The notes under the pieces were generated by a model. That model was given only the letters and a program-made list of their open reading frames with translations. It did not search any database and had not been told where the DNA came from. DNA of 64,000 nucleotides from Pantoea sp. BAV 3049 (GTDB lineage Bacteria > Pseudomonadota > Gammaproteobacteria > Enterobacterales > Enterobacteriaceae), in NCBI RefSeq assembly GCF_009765445.1, contig NZ_WHOY01000031.1, positions 4,418,139 through 4,482,138 of the forward strand, in the 5' to 3' direction. Shown here piece after piece: positions 9,225 through 17,084 of the stretch. Each line of letters begins with the position of its first letter. Position 1 is the first letter of the stretch. Made by a program: the position numbers and the translations under genes.

Positions 9225-10262
9225 ATGTCATCCGTAAAGTTAAAGGTGGAGCAGATCGCCAAGTACTACGGGCAAACCAAAGTCCTGCAGGATCTTGATT
9301 TGACGGTACAGCAGGGCGAGCTGTTGACCCTGCTCGGCTCTTCCGGATCGGGCAAAACCACGCTGCTACAGATTATCAGCGGCCTGACGGAGCCGACTTC
9401 CGGTCGGCTGCTGATTGACGGCAAAGACGAAACCTGGACGCCGGTTCACAAGCGCGATATTGGCGTGGTGTTCCAGAACTACGCCCTGTTCCCGCATCTG
9501 ACCATTGAAGAGAACGTGGCTTTCCCGCTGCGTATGCGCCAGTTACCGGTGGCTTTCGTTGCCCGCAAGGTGAAAGAAGCACTGGAGATGGTGGAGCTGG
9601 GCCATGCCGCGCAGCGTTTCCCTCGGGCATTGTCCGGCGGCCAGCAGCAGCGTGTCGCGCTGGCTCGTTGTCTGGTGTATCAGCCAGGGATCATCCTGAT
9701 GGATGAACCGCTGGGTGCGCTGGATCGTCAGCTGCGCGAGACAATGCAGATGGAGATCCGCCGTATTCACCGTGAATCGGGCGCAACGATTATTTTCGTT
9801 ACCCACGATCAGGAGGAGGCGCTGGCGCTGTCGGATCGTATCTGCCTGATGAACGAAGGACGGATCGTGCAGATCGATACGCCGCAGGCGATCTATCAGC
9901 GTCCTAACTCAACCTTCGTGGCCGGGTTTATTGGCCTCTCCAATATCCTCAGCGGCGAAGTTCGTGCCGGTCAGCTGGTGACGAAGCAGGGTGCCTTTGC
10001 CCTGCCGGATACCCGCGCGGCACAAGGACAGGCTTCACTGGTGATCCGTCCGGAGCACATCCGTATCCTGAAGTCGGGTGCAGCCCCGCTGGAAGGGGAG
10101 ATCTGCGAGAGCATTTATGCCGGTTCGGAAACGCGGCTGGTGGTGGCGCTGGCGGACGGTGCGCGATTTGTGGTGCGCAGCAACGGCCTGTCCGGAGAGA
10201 AAATCGGCGACCGCGTTTCACTTGGCTGGGATGCACAGCAAAGCCTGCTGCTTTCTGCCTGA
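9225..10262 (+). CDS. ABC transporter ATP-binding protein, PotA/MalK type
   Basis: A 345-residue ATPase subunit. It has Walker A GSSGSGKTT (about residues 38-46), the Q-loop in VVFQNYALF, the signature LSGGQQQRVALARCL, Walker B IILMDEPLGALD and the switch histidine in VTHDQEEAL. The last ~110 residues form a TOBE-type domain (LVIRPEHIRIL), as in spermidine, iron and sugar importers. It powers the importer formed with the fused permease and Tat-exported binding protein upstream. AGGAGAAA precedes the ATG at 9225. It is the last gene of the GH3-ABC operon; a long hairpin follows. Confidence 0.92.
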   Translation: MSSVKLKVEQIAKYYGQTKVLQDLDLTVQQGELLTLLGSSGSGKTTLLQIISGLTEPTSGRLLIDGKDETWTPVHKRDIGVVFQNYALFPHLTIEENVAFPLRMRQLPVAFVARKVKEALEMVELGHAAQRFPRALSGGQQQRVALARCLVYQPGIILMDEPLGALDRQLRETMQMEIRRIHRESGATIIFVTHDQEEALALSDRICLMNEGRIVQIDTPQAIYQRPNSTFVAGFIGLSNILSGEVRAGQLVTKQGAFALPDTRAAQGQASLVIRPEHIRILKSGAAPLEGEICESIYAGSETRLVVALADGARFVVRSNGLSGEKIGDRVSLGWDAQQSLLLSA

Positions 10263-10280
10263 TGTTTTGATTCTGCGTCA

Positions 10281-10321
10281 GCTTTCCTGCCCGCGTGGTT
10301 TATTTCACGCGGGAGGAAAGC
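10281..10321 (+). terminator. Long hairpin after the ABC operon, probable terminator
   Basis: GCTTTCCT and CCCGCGTG (10281-10297, one bulged G) pair with CACGCGGG and AGGAAAGC (10306-10321), 16 base pairs around an 8-base loop, 18 bases after the ATPase stop. No uridine run follows, so termination may be weak or the element may protect the 3' end. Confidence 0.55.
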
Positions 10322-10497
10322 CCATTGATTAAATAAACAGGGTGATCGCTGTTTTACAGCGGAATTGTGGCGTTGTCCGGTGCCTCTTTATTTTATCTTC
10401 AGGGGCTCGTTTTTTACTAATTTACCCGACTGCCGCAGTTCAATAACCTTGGCGCATGCTGAAGTGATGAGTCCAGACCTTATTTAAGGATGCAGTG

Positions 10498-11754
10498 ATG
10501 ACCGTTGAAAAAACCGAAATTGACACGCTGGTAGTCGGCGCGGGGCAGGCAGGTGTGGCGATGAGCGAACACCTGACCACGTTGGGCATCAGTCATCTGG
10601 TGCTGGAGAAAAACCGTATTGCTGAAGCCTGGCGTACCGGACGCTGGGATTCACTGGTGGCCAATGGCCCGGCCTGGCACGATCGCTTCCCGAATATGGA
10701 ATTTCCCGGGATTGATGCTGATGGCTTTGTGCCAAAAGAGCAGGTCGCGGATTATTTCGTGGCCTACGCAAAACAGTTCGATGCGCCAATCCGTACCGGT
10801 GTGGAAGTGAAAAGCGTGGTGCGCAATGAGGGACGTCCGGGGTTCACCGTCGAAACTTCTGAAGGCGTGATTGAAGCCCGTCATATCGTGGCGGCTACCG
10901 GCCCGTTCCAGCGCCCGGTGATCCCGGCCATTGCACCAAAAGATCAGGCATTAACCCAGCTGCATTCTGCCCAGTATTACAACCCGCAGCAGCTGCCGGA
11001 AGGCGCAGTGCTGATTGTCGGCGCTGGCTCATCTGGTGTGCAGATTGCCGATGAACTGCAGCGTGCAGGCAAAAAAGTATATCTCTCCGTCGGGCCGCAC
11101 GATCGCCCACCGCGCGCCTATCGCCAGCGTGACTTCTGCTGGTGGCTGGGCGTGCTGGGCCTGTGGGATGCTTCGGCCAGCGTACCGGGAAAAGAGCACG
11201 TGACTATTGCCGTCAGCGGCGCGCGTGGTGGCCATACCGTGGACTTCCGCAAGCTGGCGCATCAGGGCGTTAATCTGGTTGGACTGACTAAATCCTTTGC
11301 CGACGGGAAGATCACCTTCCAGCCCGACCTGGTCGACAACATCGCCAAAGGGGATGCCAACTATCTGTCGTTGCTGGATGCCGCCGATGCGTATATTGCC
11401 CGCAACGGACTGGATTTGCCGCCGGAACCCGAAGCCCGCCAGTTTATGGCCGATCCGGGGTGCATGGTGAATCCCATTACGGAGCTGAATATCAAAGAAG
11501 CAGGTATCACCACTATTATCTGGGCAACGGGTTATATTGCCGATTACAGCTGGCTGAATGTGGATGCCTTCGACGAAAATAAAAAGCCAAAACATCAGCG
11601 CGGCGTTTCCAGCGAAGCGGGCGTTTATTTCCTGGGGTTACCGTGGCTTTCTCGTCGTGGTTCAACATTTATCTGGGGCGTCTGGCATGATGCGAAATAT
11701 ATTGCTGATCATATCGCCACCCAGCGTAAATATAGCGAGTACGGGCAGAAATAA
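10498..11754 (+). CDS. Flavin-dependent monooxygenase, FMO/YczJ-like
   Basis: A 418-residue two-dinucleotide-domain flavoprotein. The FAD site is VVGAGQAG near the N-terminus (residues 12-19) and the NAD(P)H site is LIVGAGSSG (about 172-180). ATG at 10498 is preferred over GTG at 10495 because AAGGA at 10486-10490 gives 7-base spacing. Such enzymes oxygenate nitrogen, sulphur or carbonyl groups of small molecules. It stands alone between two terminator-like hairpins, with a LysR gene downstream on the same strand. The substrate cannot be inferred; the family assignment is good. Confidence 0.82.
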   Translation: MTVEKTEIDTLVVGAGQAGVAMSEHLTTLGISHLVLEKNRIAEAWRTGRWDSLVANGPAWHDRFPNMEFPGIDADGFVPKEQVADYFVAYAKQFDAPIRTGVEVKSVVRNEGRPGFTVETSEGVIEARHIVAATGPFQRPVIPAIAPKDQALTQLHSAQYYNPQQLPEGAVLIVGAGSSGVQIADELQRAGKKVYLSVGPHDRPPRAYRQRDFCWWLGVLGLWDASASVPGKEHVTIAVSGARGGHTVDFRKLAHQGVNLVGLTKSFADGKITFQPDLVDNIAKGDANYLSLLDAADAYIARNGLDLPPEPEARQFMADPGCMVNPITELNIKEAGITTIIWATGYIADYSWLNVDAFDENKKPKHQRGVSSEAGVYFLGLPWLSRRGSTFIWGVWHDAKYIADHIATQRKYSEYGQK

Positions 11755-11804
11755 CTTTTCTTAGCTGTTTTCAGCCGGTAAAAAAATCTACACTGTGCTT
11801 TCCC

Positions 11805-11832
11805 GGGGCGACCAGCTGGTTGCCCCTTTTTT
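11805..11832 (+). terminator. Rho-independent terminator of the monooxygenase gene
   Basis: GGGGCGACC (11805-11813) pairs with GGTTGCCCC (11818-11826, one G-T pair) around the loop AGCT, followed immediately by six T (11827-11832). It lies 50 bases after the monooxygenase stop and just before the LysR ribosome binding site. Confidence 0.85.
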
Positions 11833-11852
11833 CTCTTCAGGAAAGCGCTCCC

Positions 11853-12752
11853 GTGAAGATCACCCTCGAAGAACTGCGCGCCTGGGTGGTGGTGGTGGAT
11901 ACCGGCTCCATCACCGCCGCCGCCGAGCAGCTCAGCCAGACCACTTCCGGCATCAGCCGCGCGCTGAGCCGCCTGGAAAGCAAGCTCCAGACTACGTTGC
12001 TACATCGCACCACCCGGCGAATCGCGCTGACCGAAGAGGGGCTGCTCTTTCTCGACCATGCGCGGGAAATTCTGCAGTCGGTTGAGCGGGCGGAAGAGCA
12101 GATTGCTCTGCGCCAGGTGACCCCTTCCGGGCGGCTGCGGGTCAATGCCGCCACGCCCTTTATGCTGCATGTGATCATTCCGGTGCTGGATGAATTCACC
12201 ACCCGCTATCCTCTGATCCAGCTTGAACTGAACACCGATGACGTGGTTATCGATCTGCTGGAGCAGCAAACGGATATCGCCATTCGTATTGGCGAGCTGC
12301 GGGATTCGACTATCCATGCCCGTGCGCTGGGCAGTAGCAAACTGCAGTTGATGGCCAGCCCGGAATACCTTGCGCGACACGGTACGCCCGCCAGCGTGGC
12401 CGATCTGGCTAATCATCGCCTGCTGGGCTTCAGCCAGCTGGAACACCTCAATCTGTGGCCGGTGCGGCAGAGCAATGGCGAATTGTTGCAGATTAAACCT
12501 ACCGTAGCGGCCTCCAGCGGTGAAACGCTGCGTCAGCTGGCGGTGCATGGCCAGGGGATTGTGCGGATTTCAGATTTTCTCAGCCGCTCCGATCGTGCCA
12601 GAGGGCGGCTGGTGCCGGTACTGGAAAAGGAAACGGAGAACATCAGTCACCCGATTAATGCGGTCTATTACCGCAACAGCACACTGTCGGTGCGCATCCG
12701 CTGTTTCCTGGACTTCCTCAGCGAGCAGATTGCCAGCAAGCCGCTGTTGTAA
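11853..12752 (+). CDS. LysR-type transcriptional regulator
   Basis: A 299-residue LysR protein starting with GTG at 11853 (VKITLEELRAWVVVV); AGGAAAG at 11839-11845 gives 7-base spacing. An upstream TTG in frame lies inside the preceding terminator and is unlikely. The helix-turn-helix (GSITAAAEQLSQTTSGISRALSRLE split around residues 17-40) is of the group with short effector domains acting on oxidation or aromatic-compound genes. It is followed by the hdc locus on the same strand after 348 bases. It could regulate the monooxygenase, the hdc locus or neither; nothing in the sequence decides. Confidence 0.88.
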   Translation: MKITLEELRAWVVVVDTGSITAAAEQLSQTTSGISRALSRLESKLQTTLLHRTTRRIALTEEGLLFLDHAREILQSVERAEEQIALRQVTPSGRLRVNAATPFMLHVIIPVLDEFTTRYPLIQLELNTDDVVIDLLEQQTDIAIRIGELRDSTIHARALGSSKLQLMASPEYLARHGTPASVADLANHRLLGFSQLEHLNLWPVRQSNGELLQIKPTVAASSGETLRQLAVHGQGIVRISDFLSRSDRARGRLVPVLEKETENISHPINAVYYRNSTLSVRIRCFLDFLSEQIASKPLL

Positions 12753-13100
12753 ACAGAGCAGATTTATTAACGTAATCCCTCGTAACGATCCTGCATAATT
12801 CATATTCCTGACTGTCCACGGGCGGATAATAATCCGTCCGTCCTCTTTCTCTTTCTCCGAAAAACAACGTCCACTGTCTTCCCTTAGGTTTCTTTGGGAT
12901 GGTTCTTTTGCAGGTAAATAAAAAAGGGGACGGAGTCAATTCCGGAGTGTTTGTATAAAAAATGAACTTTAAGGCGGATCAAAAATGCGGTGCCTGGCGC
13001 AAAGCATGACATTGATCATTATTCACTGCTGGTTATTTGAAAAGATAAATACATCGACCACCCACTAAAAGTTTTTAAAACTCTACAGGGAATTAAATAT
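12753..13100 (+). promoter_or_regulatory. 348-base leader/control region of the hdc locus
   Basis: No convincing gene. A hairpin CGGGCGGAT-AATA-ATCCGTCCG at 12819-12840 followed by a T/C-rich stretch may end LysR transcription. The rest is AT-rich and precedes the transporter start. A 20-codon frame with two histidine codons (13006-13068) lacks a ribosome binding site and is not called a leader peptide. The region is the obvious place for acid- or histidine-responsive control of hdc, but I see no recognisable regulator box. Confidence 0.45.
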
Positions 13101-14447
13101 ATGGGCAAAGTAAGCGCGGGTACCGCGCAAAAAATGGGGCTGACTGCTCTCACATTGGTTACCGCTTCTAATATGATGGGCTCCGGAATATTTATGTTGC
13201 CAACCAATCTCGCCGGGATTGGTTACATCTCTTTATGGGGATGGTTATTCACTATTATCGGCGTTATCGCTCTGGCGCTGGTCTTTTCTAAAACCAGCCT
13301 TATCACCCCCAGAGCCGGGGGCATTGTGGCTTACGCCAGCGATGCATTCGGCCCCTTTATCGGTTTTCAGACCACGGTTTGCTACTGGATCAGCGCCTGG
13401 ATAGGCAACGTGGCGCTGTTGGTTGCCGGGGTTGGGTATCTCAGCTATTTCATCCCGATTCTGCATAATCCGGTGTATGGCTGCATCAGCGCCATTGTCA
13501 TTCTCTGGGCTTTTATCGCACTGGGCAGTCTGGGCGCAAAAACCGCAGGGCGTGCGCAGTCATTCACCGCCAGCTGTATGCTGATCGTAGTGCTTGGCGT
13601 GGGGATTGTTGGCTGGTTCTGGTTTGAGCCGAAGATGTTCTTCGAGGTTTATAACGGTACGGGCCACAGCGACAGCTCAGCGATCATTTCCGCAGCCTCT
13701 ATCGCTTTGTGGGGATTCCTCGGCGTTGAATCGGCGGTGGTGTCCAGCGGTCAGGTTGAAAACCCTGAGCGCACCGTCCCGCGGGCCACCGTGTACGGGC
13801 TGCTTATCGCTTCAGTGTGCTATGTCGGCAGCTGTACCGTTATTTCCGGCCTGGTGCCGCATGAGGAACTGATCAACTCCGCTGCGCCGTTTGCCGATGC
13901 TGCCCGCTATATGTTTGGTGATATGGCCGGGAATATCGCTTCAGCGATGAGCATCATTGCCTGCTTCGGATCGATTTCCGGCTGGCTCATCCTGCAGTCT
14001 GAAGGCCCACGCGCTGGTGCTCAGCAGGGGCTCTTCCCGAAAATTTTCGCCGACACCAATAAACACGATGTGCCGATGAAGGGCCTGATTATCTCCGGTG
14101 TGTTGATGAGTCTGGTGCTGTTGCTGACTGCCTCTCCGAATCTCGCTAAGCAGTTCCAGGTGGTGATTCTGATGTCGGTCTTCGCCTCCCTGCTGCCCTA
14201 TATGTACGCCATTATTGCGCTGCCAATCATTATGGTATCGAAAAAAATAAATCGCGGAAAAAGCTTTATGTTTTATTGCGTGCTCACCGTCATTGGCGTG
14301 ATTTATTGCATCTTCGCGCTGCTGGGTTCAGGTACTGATTCAATATTCTGGGGCACCGTGATGATGATGGTGACAATTCCACTGTTTTCCTTCGTTGCTG
14401 CCGGAAGAAACAAAAAAGGGCAAGACATACTTTATCTCGAAAAGTAA
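13101..14447 (+). CDS. hdcT: APC-superfamily amino acid antiporter, probable histidine/histamine exchanger
   Basis: A 448-residue membrane protein of the basic-amino-acid/polyamine antiporter type. It has about 12 membrane segments, the first-helix signature [12 protein letters not shown] (residues 23-34) and WGFLGVES near residue 210. AGGGAA at 13087-13092 places the ATG well. It ends 34 bases before histidine decarboxylase, so the substrate pair histidine in / histamine out is strongly suggested by context, as in other enterobacterial hdc loci. The ends of the gene are richer in A+T than the surroundings, a possible sign of transfer. The transport direction and substrate are inferred. Confidence 0.82.
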   Translation: MGKVSAGTAQKMGLTALTLVTASNMMGSGIFMLPTNLAGIGYISLWGWLFTIIGVIALALVFSKTSLITPRAGGIVAYASDAFGPFIGFQTTVCYWISAWIGNVALLVAGVGYLSYFIPILHNPVYGCISAIVILWAFIALGSLGAKTAGRAQSFTASCMLIVVLGVGIVGWFWFEPKMFFEVYNGTGHSDSSAIISAASIALWGFLGVESAVVSSGQVENPERTVPRATVYGLLIASVCYVGSCTVISGLVPHEELINSAAPFADAARYMFGDMAGNIASAMSIIACFGSISGWLILQSEGPRAGAQQGLFPKIFADTNKHDVPMKGLIISGVLMSLVLLLTASPNLAKQFQVVILMSVFASLLPYMYAIIALPIIMVSKKINRGKSFMFYCVLTVIGVIYCIFALLGSGTDSIFWGTVMMMVTIPLFSFVAAGRNKKGQDILYLEK

Positions 14448-14481
14448 ATTTTATCTGAAAAGCATTAACAGGAATGTAATT

Positions 14482-15618
14482 ATGCCATTATCTATTGCTG
14501 ACCAAAATAAACTGGACGCTTTCTGGTCATATTGCGTAAAACATCAGTATTTTAATATTGGTTATCCGGAATCGGCCGATTTCGATTACACCATGCTGGA
14601 ACGTTTTCTGCGCTTCTCCATTAATAACTGTGGTGACTGGGCGGAATATTGTAACTATTTGCTGAACTCATTTGAATTTGAAAAAGAGGTGATGGAATAC
14701 TTCGCCGGATTATTCAATATTCCGTTTGAAGACAGCTGGGGCTATGTCACCAATGGCGGCACGGAAAGTAATATGTTCGGCTGTTATCTGGGGCGTGAGC
14801 TGTTCCCGGAAGGCACGCTTTACTACTCAAAAGACACCCACTACTCCGTGGCGAAAATCGTCAAGCTGTTGCGCATTAAGTCTCAACTGGTGGAATCGCA
14901 GTTCTGTGGTGAGATGGATTACGACGACCTGGAGAGAAAAATCAGTGCTTCCGGTGAGCGTCACCCGATCATCTTCGCCAACATTGGCACCACGGTTCGC
15001 GGAGCCATTGACGATATTGCCGAAATTCAACGGCGCATTGCCGGGTTGGGGATTGCCCGTAAGGACTACTACCTGCATGCCGATGCGGCACTGAGCGGCA
15101 TGATCCTGCCGTTCGTCGATGAACCTCAGCCCTTCACCTTTGCTGATGGTATCGACTCTATCGGTGTCTCCGGCCATAAAATGATCGGCTCTCCGATCCC
15201 CTGCGGCATCGTGGTGGCGAAGAAGAGCAATGTCGATCGCATCAGTGTAGAGATCGACTACATCTCCGCTCATGACAAAACCATTACCGGCTCCCGCAAT
15301 GGTCACACCCCGCTGATGATGTGGGCCGCCATGCGTAGCCACACCAACGCCGAGTGGCGTCGCCGCATCCAGCACAGCCTGAATATGGCTCGCTACGCGG
15401 TCGATCGTTTCAAAGCGGCAGGCATTGATGTGCTGTGCCACAAGAACTCGATCACCGTGGTGTTCCCGAAACCTGCTGAGTGGGTATGGAAAAAGCATTG
15501 CCTGGCGACTTCAGGCGACGTGGCACATCTGATCACCACCGCCCATCACCTGGACAGTTCGCAAATTGATGCCCTGATTGATGATGTGATCAGCGATCTG
15601 AATCAGCGTGCGGCCTGA
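14482..15618 (+). CDS. hdc: Histidine decarboxylase, PLP-dependent
   Basis: A 378-residue group II PLP decarboxylase, exactly the length of the Morganella-type enzyme and highly similar to it along the chain ([48 protein letters not shown]). The PLP lysine is Lys233 in [17 protein letters not shown] supplies the PLP-nitrogen Asp. It converts L-histidine to histamine plus CO2 and consumes a cytoplasmic proton, so with the exchanger it can serve acid resistance. AGGA at 14470-14473 supports the ATG at 14482. The 3' end is part of a short imperfect duplication and of the first of three hairpins before hisS2. Confidence 0.95.
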   Translation: MPLSIADQNKLDAFWSYCVKHQYFNIGYPESADFDYTMLERFLRFSINNCGDWAEYCNYLLNSFEFEKEVMEYFAGLFNIPFEDSWGYVTNGGTESNMFGCYLGRELFPEGTLYYSKDTHYSVAKIVKLLRIKSQLVESQFCGEMDYDDLERKISASGERHPIIFANIGTTVRGAIDDIAEIQRRIAGLGIARKDYYLHADAALSGMILPFVDEPQPFTFADGIDSIGVSGHKMIGSPIPCGIVVAKKSNVDRISVEIDYISAHDKTITGSRNGHTPLMMWAAMRSHTNAEWRRRIQHSLNMARYAVDRFKAAGIDVLCHKNSITVVFPKPAEWVWKKHCLATSGDVAHLITTAHHLDSSQIDALIDDVISDLNQRAA

Positions 15619-15662
15619 CAGATGAAGCTGTCAGGGAGCTCAACCAGCGTGCGGCCTGGAAG
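15591..15662 (+). repeat. Short imperfect direct duplication at the hdc 3' end
   Basis: 31 bases at 15591-15621 recur at 15632-15662 with 25 identities, including a perfect 14-base core CAGCGTGCGGCCTG. The first copy encodes the last codons of hdc and its stop; the second lies in the intergenic space. The offset is 41 bases. It may mark a local duplication or a past exchange at the hdc-hisS2 junction. Confidence 0.7.
15615..15634 (+). other. Hairpin I over the hdc stop codon
   Basis: CTGACAG (15615-15621) pairs perfectly with CTGTCAG (15628-15634) around a 6-base loop. The hdc stop TGA (15616-15618) lies in the left arm. Possible 3'-end processing or coupling element; function inferred. Confidence 0.55.
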
Positions 15663-15663
15663 T

Positions 15664-15688
15664 GAGCAGCGGTAAATCACCGCTGCTC
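15664..15688 (+). other. Hairpin II between hdc and hisS2
   Basis: GAGCAGCGGT (15664-15673) pairs perfectly with ACCGCTGCTC (15679-15688), 10 base pairs with a 5-base loop. No T run follows, so it is not a classical terminator. It could set the hdc:hisS2 message ratio or be a binding site. Confidence 0.65.
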
Positions 15689-15697
15689 CCTGAATAA

Positions 15698-15733
15698 TCT
15701 GGCAGATTTCAGCGCCAACCGGGATCTGCCAGA
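15698..15733 (+). other. Hairpin III before hisS2
   Basis: TCTGGCAGAT (15698-15707) pairs perfectly with ATCTGCCAGA (15724-15733), 10 base pairs enclosing a 16-base loop. It ends 29 bases before the hisS2 ribosome binding site (AGGAG 15763-15767). No T run follows. Candidate cis-regulatory RNA structure for the synthetase genes. Confidence 0.65.
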
Positions 15734-15776
15734 CCCGGCCACTATAAGGCATTTTCCCCATCAGGAGCGATTGAAA

Positions 15777-17045
15777 ATGAACAACAGTTTGCGGGCGATA
15801 CGCGGCATGCGTGATGTACTGCCGCAGGAAACGCCAATATGGCAGTGGTTAGAGGGTAAATTTCGCCATCTGACTTACCGCTACGGTTACCAGGAGATGC
15901 GGCTGCCTCTGCTGGAGCCGGTGGCCCTGTTTGAACGTGCGGTCGGCCAGGCGACCGATATTGTCTCGAAAGAGATGTATAACTTTATGGACAAAAGCGG
16001 TGAACACATCACCTTGCGTCCGGAGGGAACCAGCGGCTGTATGCGCGCGGTGCTGGAAAATAATCTCTGCTACAACAAAACCCAGCGTCTCTGGTACCAG
16101 GGGCCGATGTTTCGCTATGAGCGCCCGCAGAAGGGGCGTCTGCGCCAGTTTACCCAGTTCGGCGTTGAGGCTTTCGGCATGGCCGGACCGGACGTGGATG
16201 CTGAAATTATCTTTATGCTGCGAGATCTGTTTCAGGAGCTGGGGCTGACCAGCCATCTGCGGCTGGAGATCAACTCGCTGGGGATCCCGGAAGAGCGACG
16301 TGCGCACCGCGAGGCGCTGGTGGCCTGGTTCAGCGCTCATCGGGACCAACTGGACGAAGACAGCCTCAACCGGCTGGAAACCAACCCGCTGCGCATCCTC
16401 GACAGCAAAAACCCCGATATGCAGGTGATGCTGAATCAGGCTCCCCGCCTGCTGGACTTTCTGCAGGAAGAGTCCCGACAGCACTTTTCTGCGGTCTGCG
16501 AACTGCTTGAAAAGGCCTCTATTCCCTACATCGTTAATCCACGGCTGGTGCGCGGCCTGGACTATTACACCCGTACCGTTTTCGAGTGGATTACGGATGA
16601 ATTGGGTTCACAGGGAACCGTCTGCGGCGGCGGCCGTTATGACGGGCTGGCACAGCTGTTCAGTCCCCGGCCTCTGGCGGCCTGCGGGTTTGCCATTGGT
16701 ATCGAACGGCTGCTGCTGCTGATCCAGACCGTCAGCCAGCAGGATAACCCGCTGTGGCACTTTCATCCCGATGTGGTGATCGCCAACGAGCGGCAGGATG
16801 ACGGGCTGAAGGCACAGCTGCTGGCCGAGCGGTTACGCCAGCAGATTGACGGGCTTAGCGTGCTGGTGGACTGCAGCGGGGCGAAGCTGAAGCGGCAGCA
16901 CCAGACGGCTCTGCAGAGCCAGTGTCAGGCTATCGTCACGCTCAATAGCGGTGGTGAAATTCGCTTGTGGGATCTCGCCAGCTCACAACAGATGACCCTC
17001 AATGAGAAGGATCTGATCGGTTGGCTGCAGCAGCATCTGCATTAA
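15777..17045 (+). CDS. hisS2: Second histidyl-tRNA synthetase, hdc-linked, catalytically complete
   Basis: A 422-residue class II HisRS. All catalytic landmarks are intact: LRPEGTSG (79-86), motif 2 MFRYERPQKG with Arg113, the histidine-binding signature LVRGLDYY with Arg259, the glycine-rich GGGRYDGL, and motif 3 GIER with Arg311. A C-terminal anticodon-binding domain (about 330-422) is present but diverges from housekeeping HisS. ATG at 15777 is preferred over TTG 15771 because AGGAG at 15763-15767 fits. The genome should also carry the standard hisS elsewhere (not in this window). Accessory hisS genes in hdc loci are known from other histamine producers. Likely role: keep tRNA-His charged, or sense histidine, while Hdc drains the pool. 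Confidence 0.9.
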   Translation: MNNSLRAIRGMRDVLPQETPIWQWLEGKFRHLTYRYGYQEMRLPLLEPVALFERAVGQATDIVSKEMYNFMDKSGEHITLRPEGTSGCMRAVLENNLCYNKTQRLWYQGPMFRYERPQKGRLRQFTQFGVEAFGMAGPDVDAEIIFMLRDLFQELGLTSHLRLEINSLGIPEERRAHREALVAWFSAHRDQLDEDSLNRLETNPLRILDSKNPDMQVMLNQAPRLLDFLQEESRQHFSAVCELLEKASIPYIVNPRLVRGLDYYTRTVFEWITDELGSQGTVCGGGRYDGLAQLFSPRPLAACGFAIGIERLLLLIQTVSQQDNPLWHFHPDVVIANERQDDGLKAQLLAERLRQQIDGLSVLVDCSGAKLKRQHQTALQSQCQAIVTLNSGGEIRLWDLASSQQMTLNEKDLIGWLQQHLH

Positions 17046-17084
17046 TTTTTCAGGGAAGAACAGCGCCTTCAGGAGAGACGGGCA

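Noticed and set aside
12718-12939. 73-codon minus-strand frame after the LysR gene
   Set aside because: Overlaps the LysR 3' end and a hairpin, with no binding site or family resemblance.
13006-13068. 20-codon frame with two histidine codons upstream of the hdc transporter, considered as an attenuator leader peptide
   Set aside because: No ribosome binding site, histidines not consecutive, and no terminator/antiterminator pair downstream.
15664-15733. Hairpins II and III as standard REP elements
   Set aside because: They lack the GCC(G/T)GATG REP head and the GTAG/GGAG foot; they are kept as unassigned structures.
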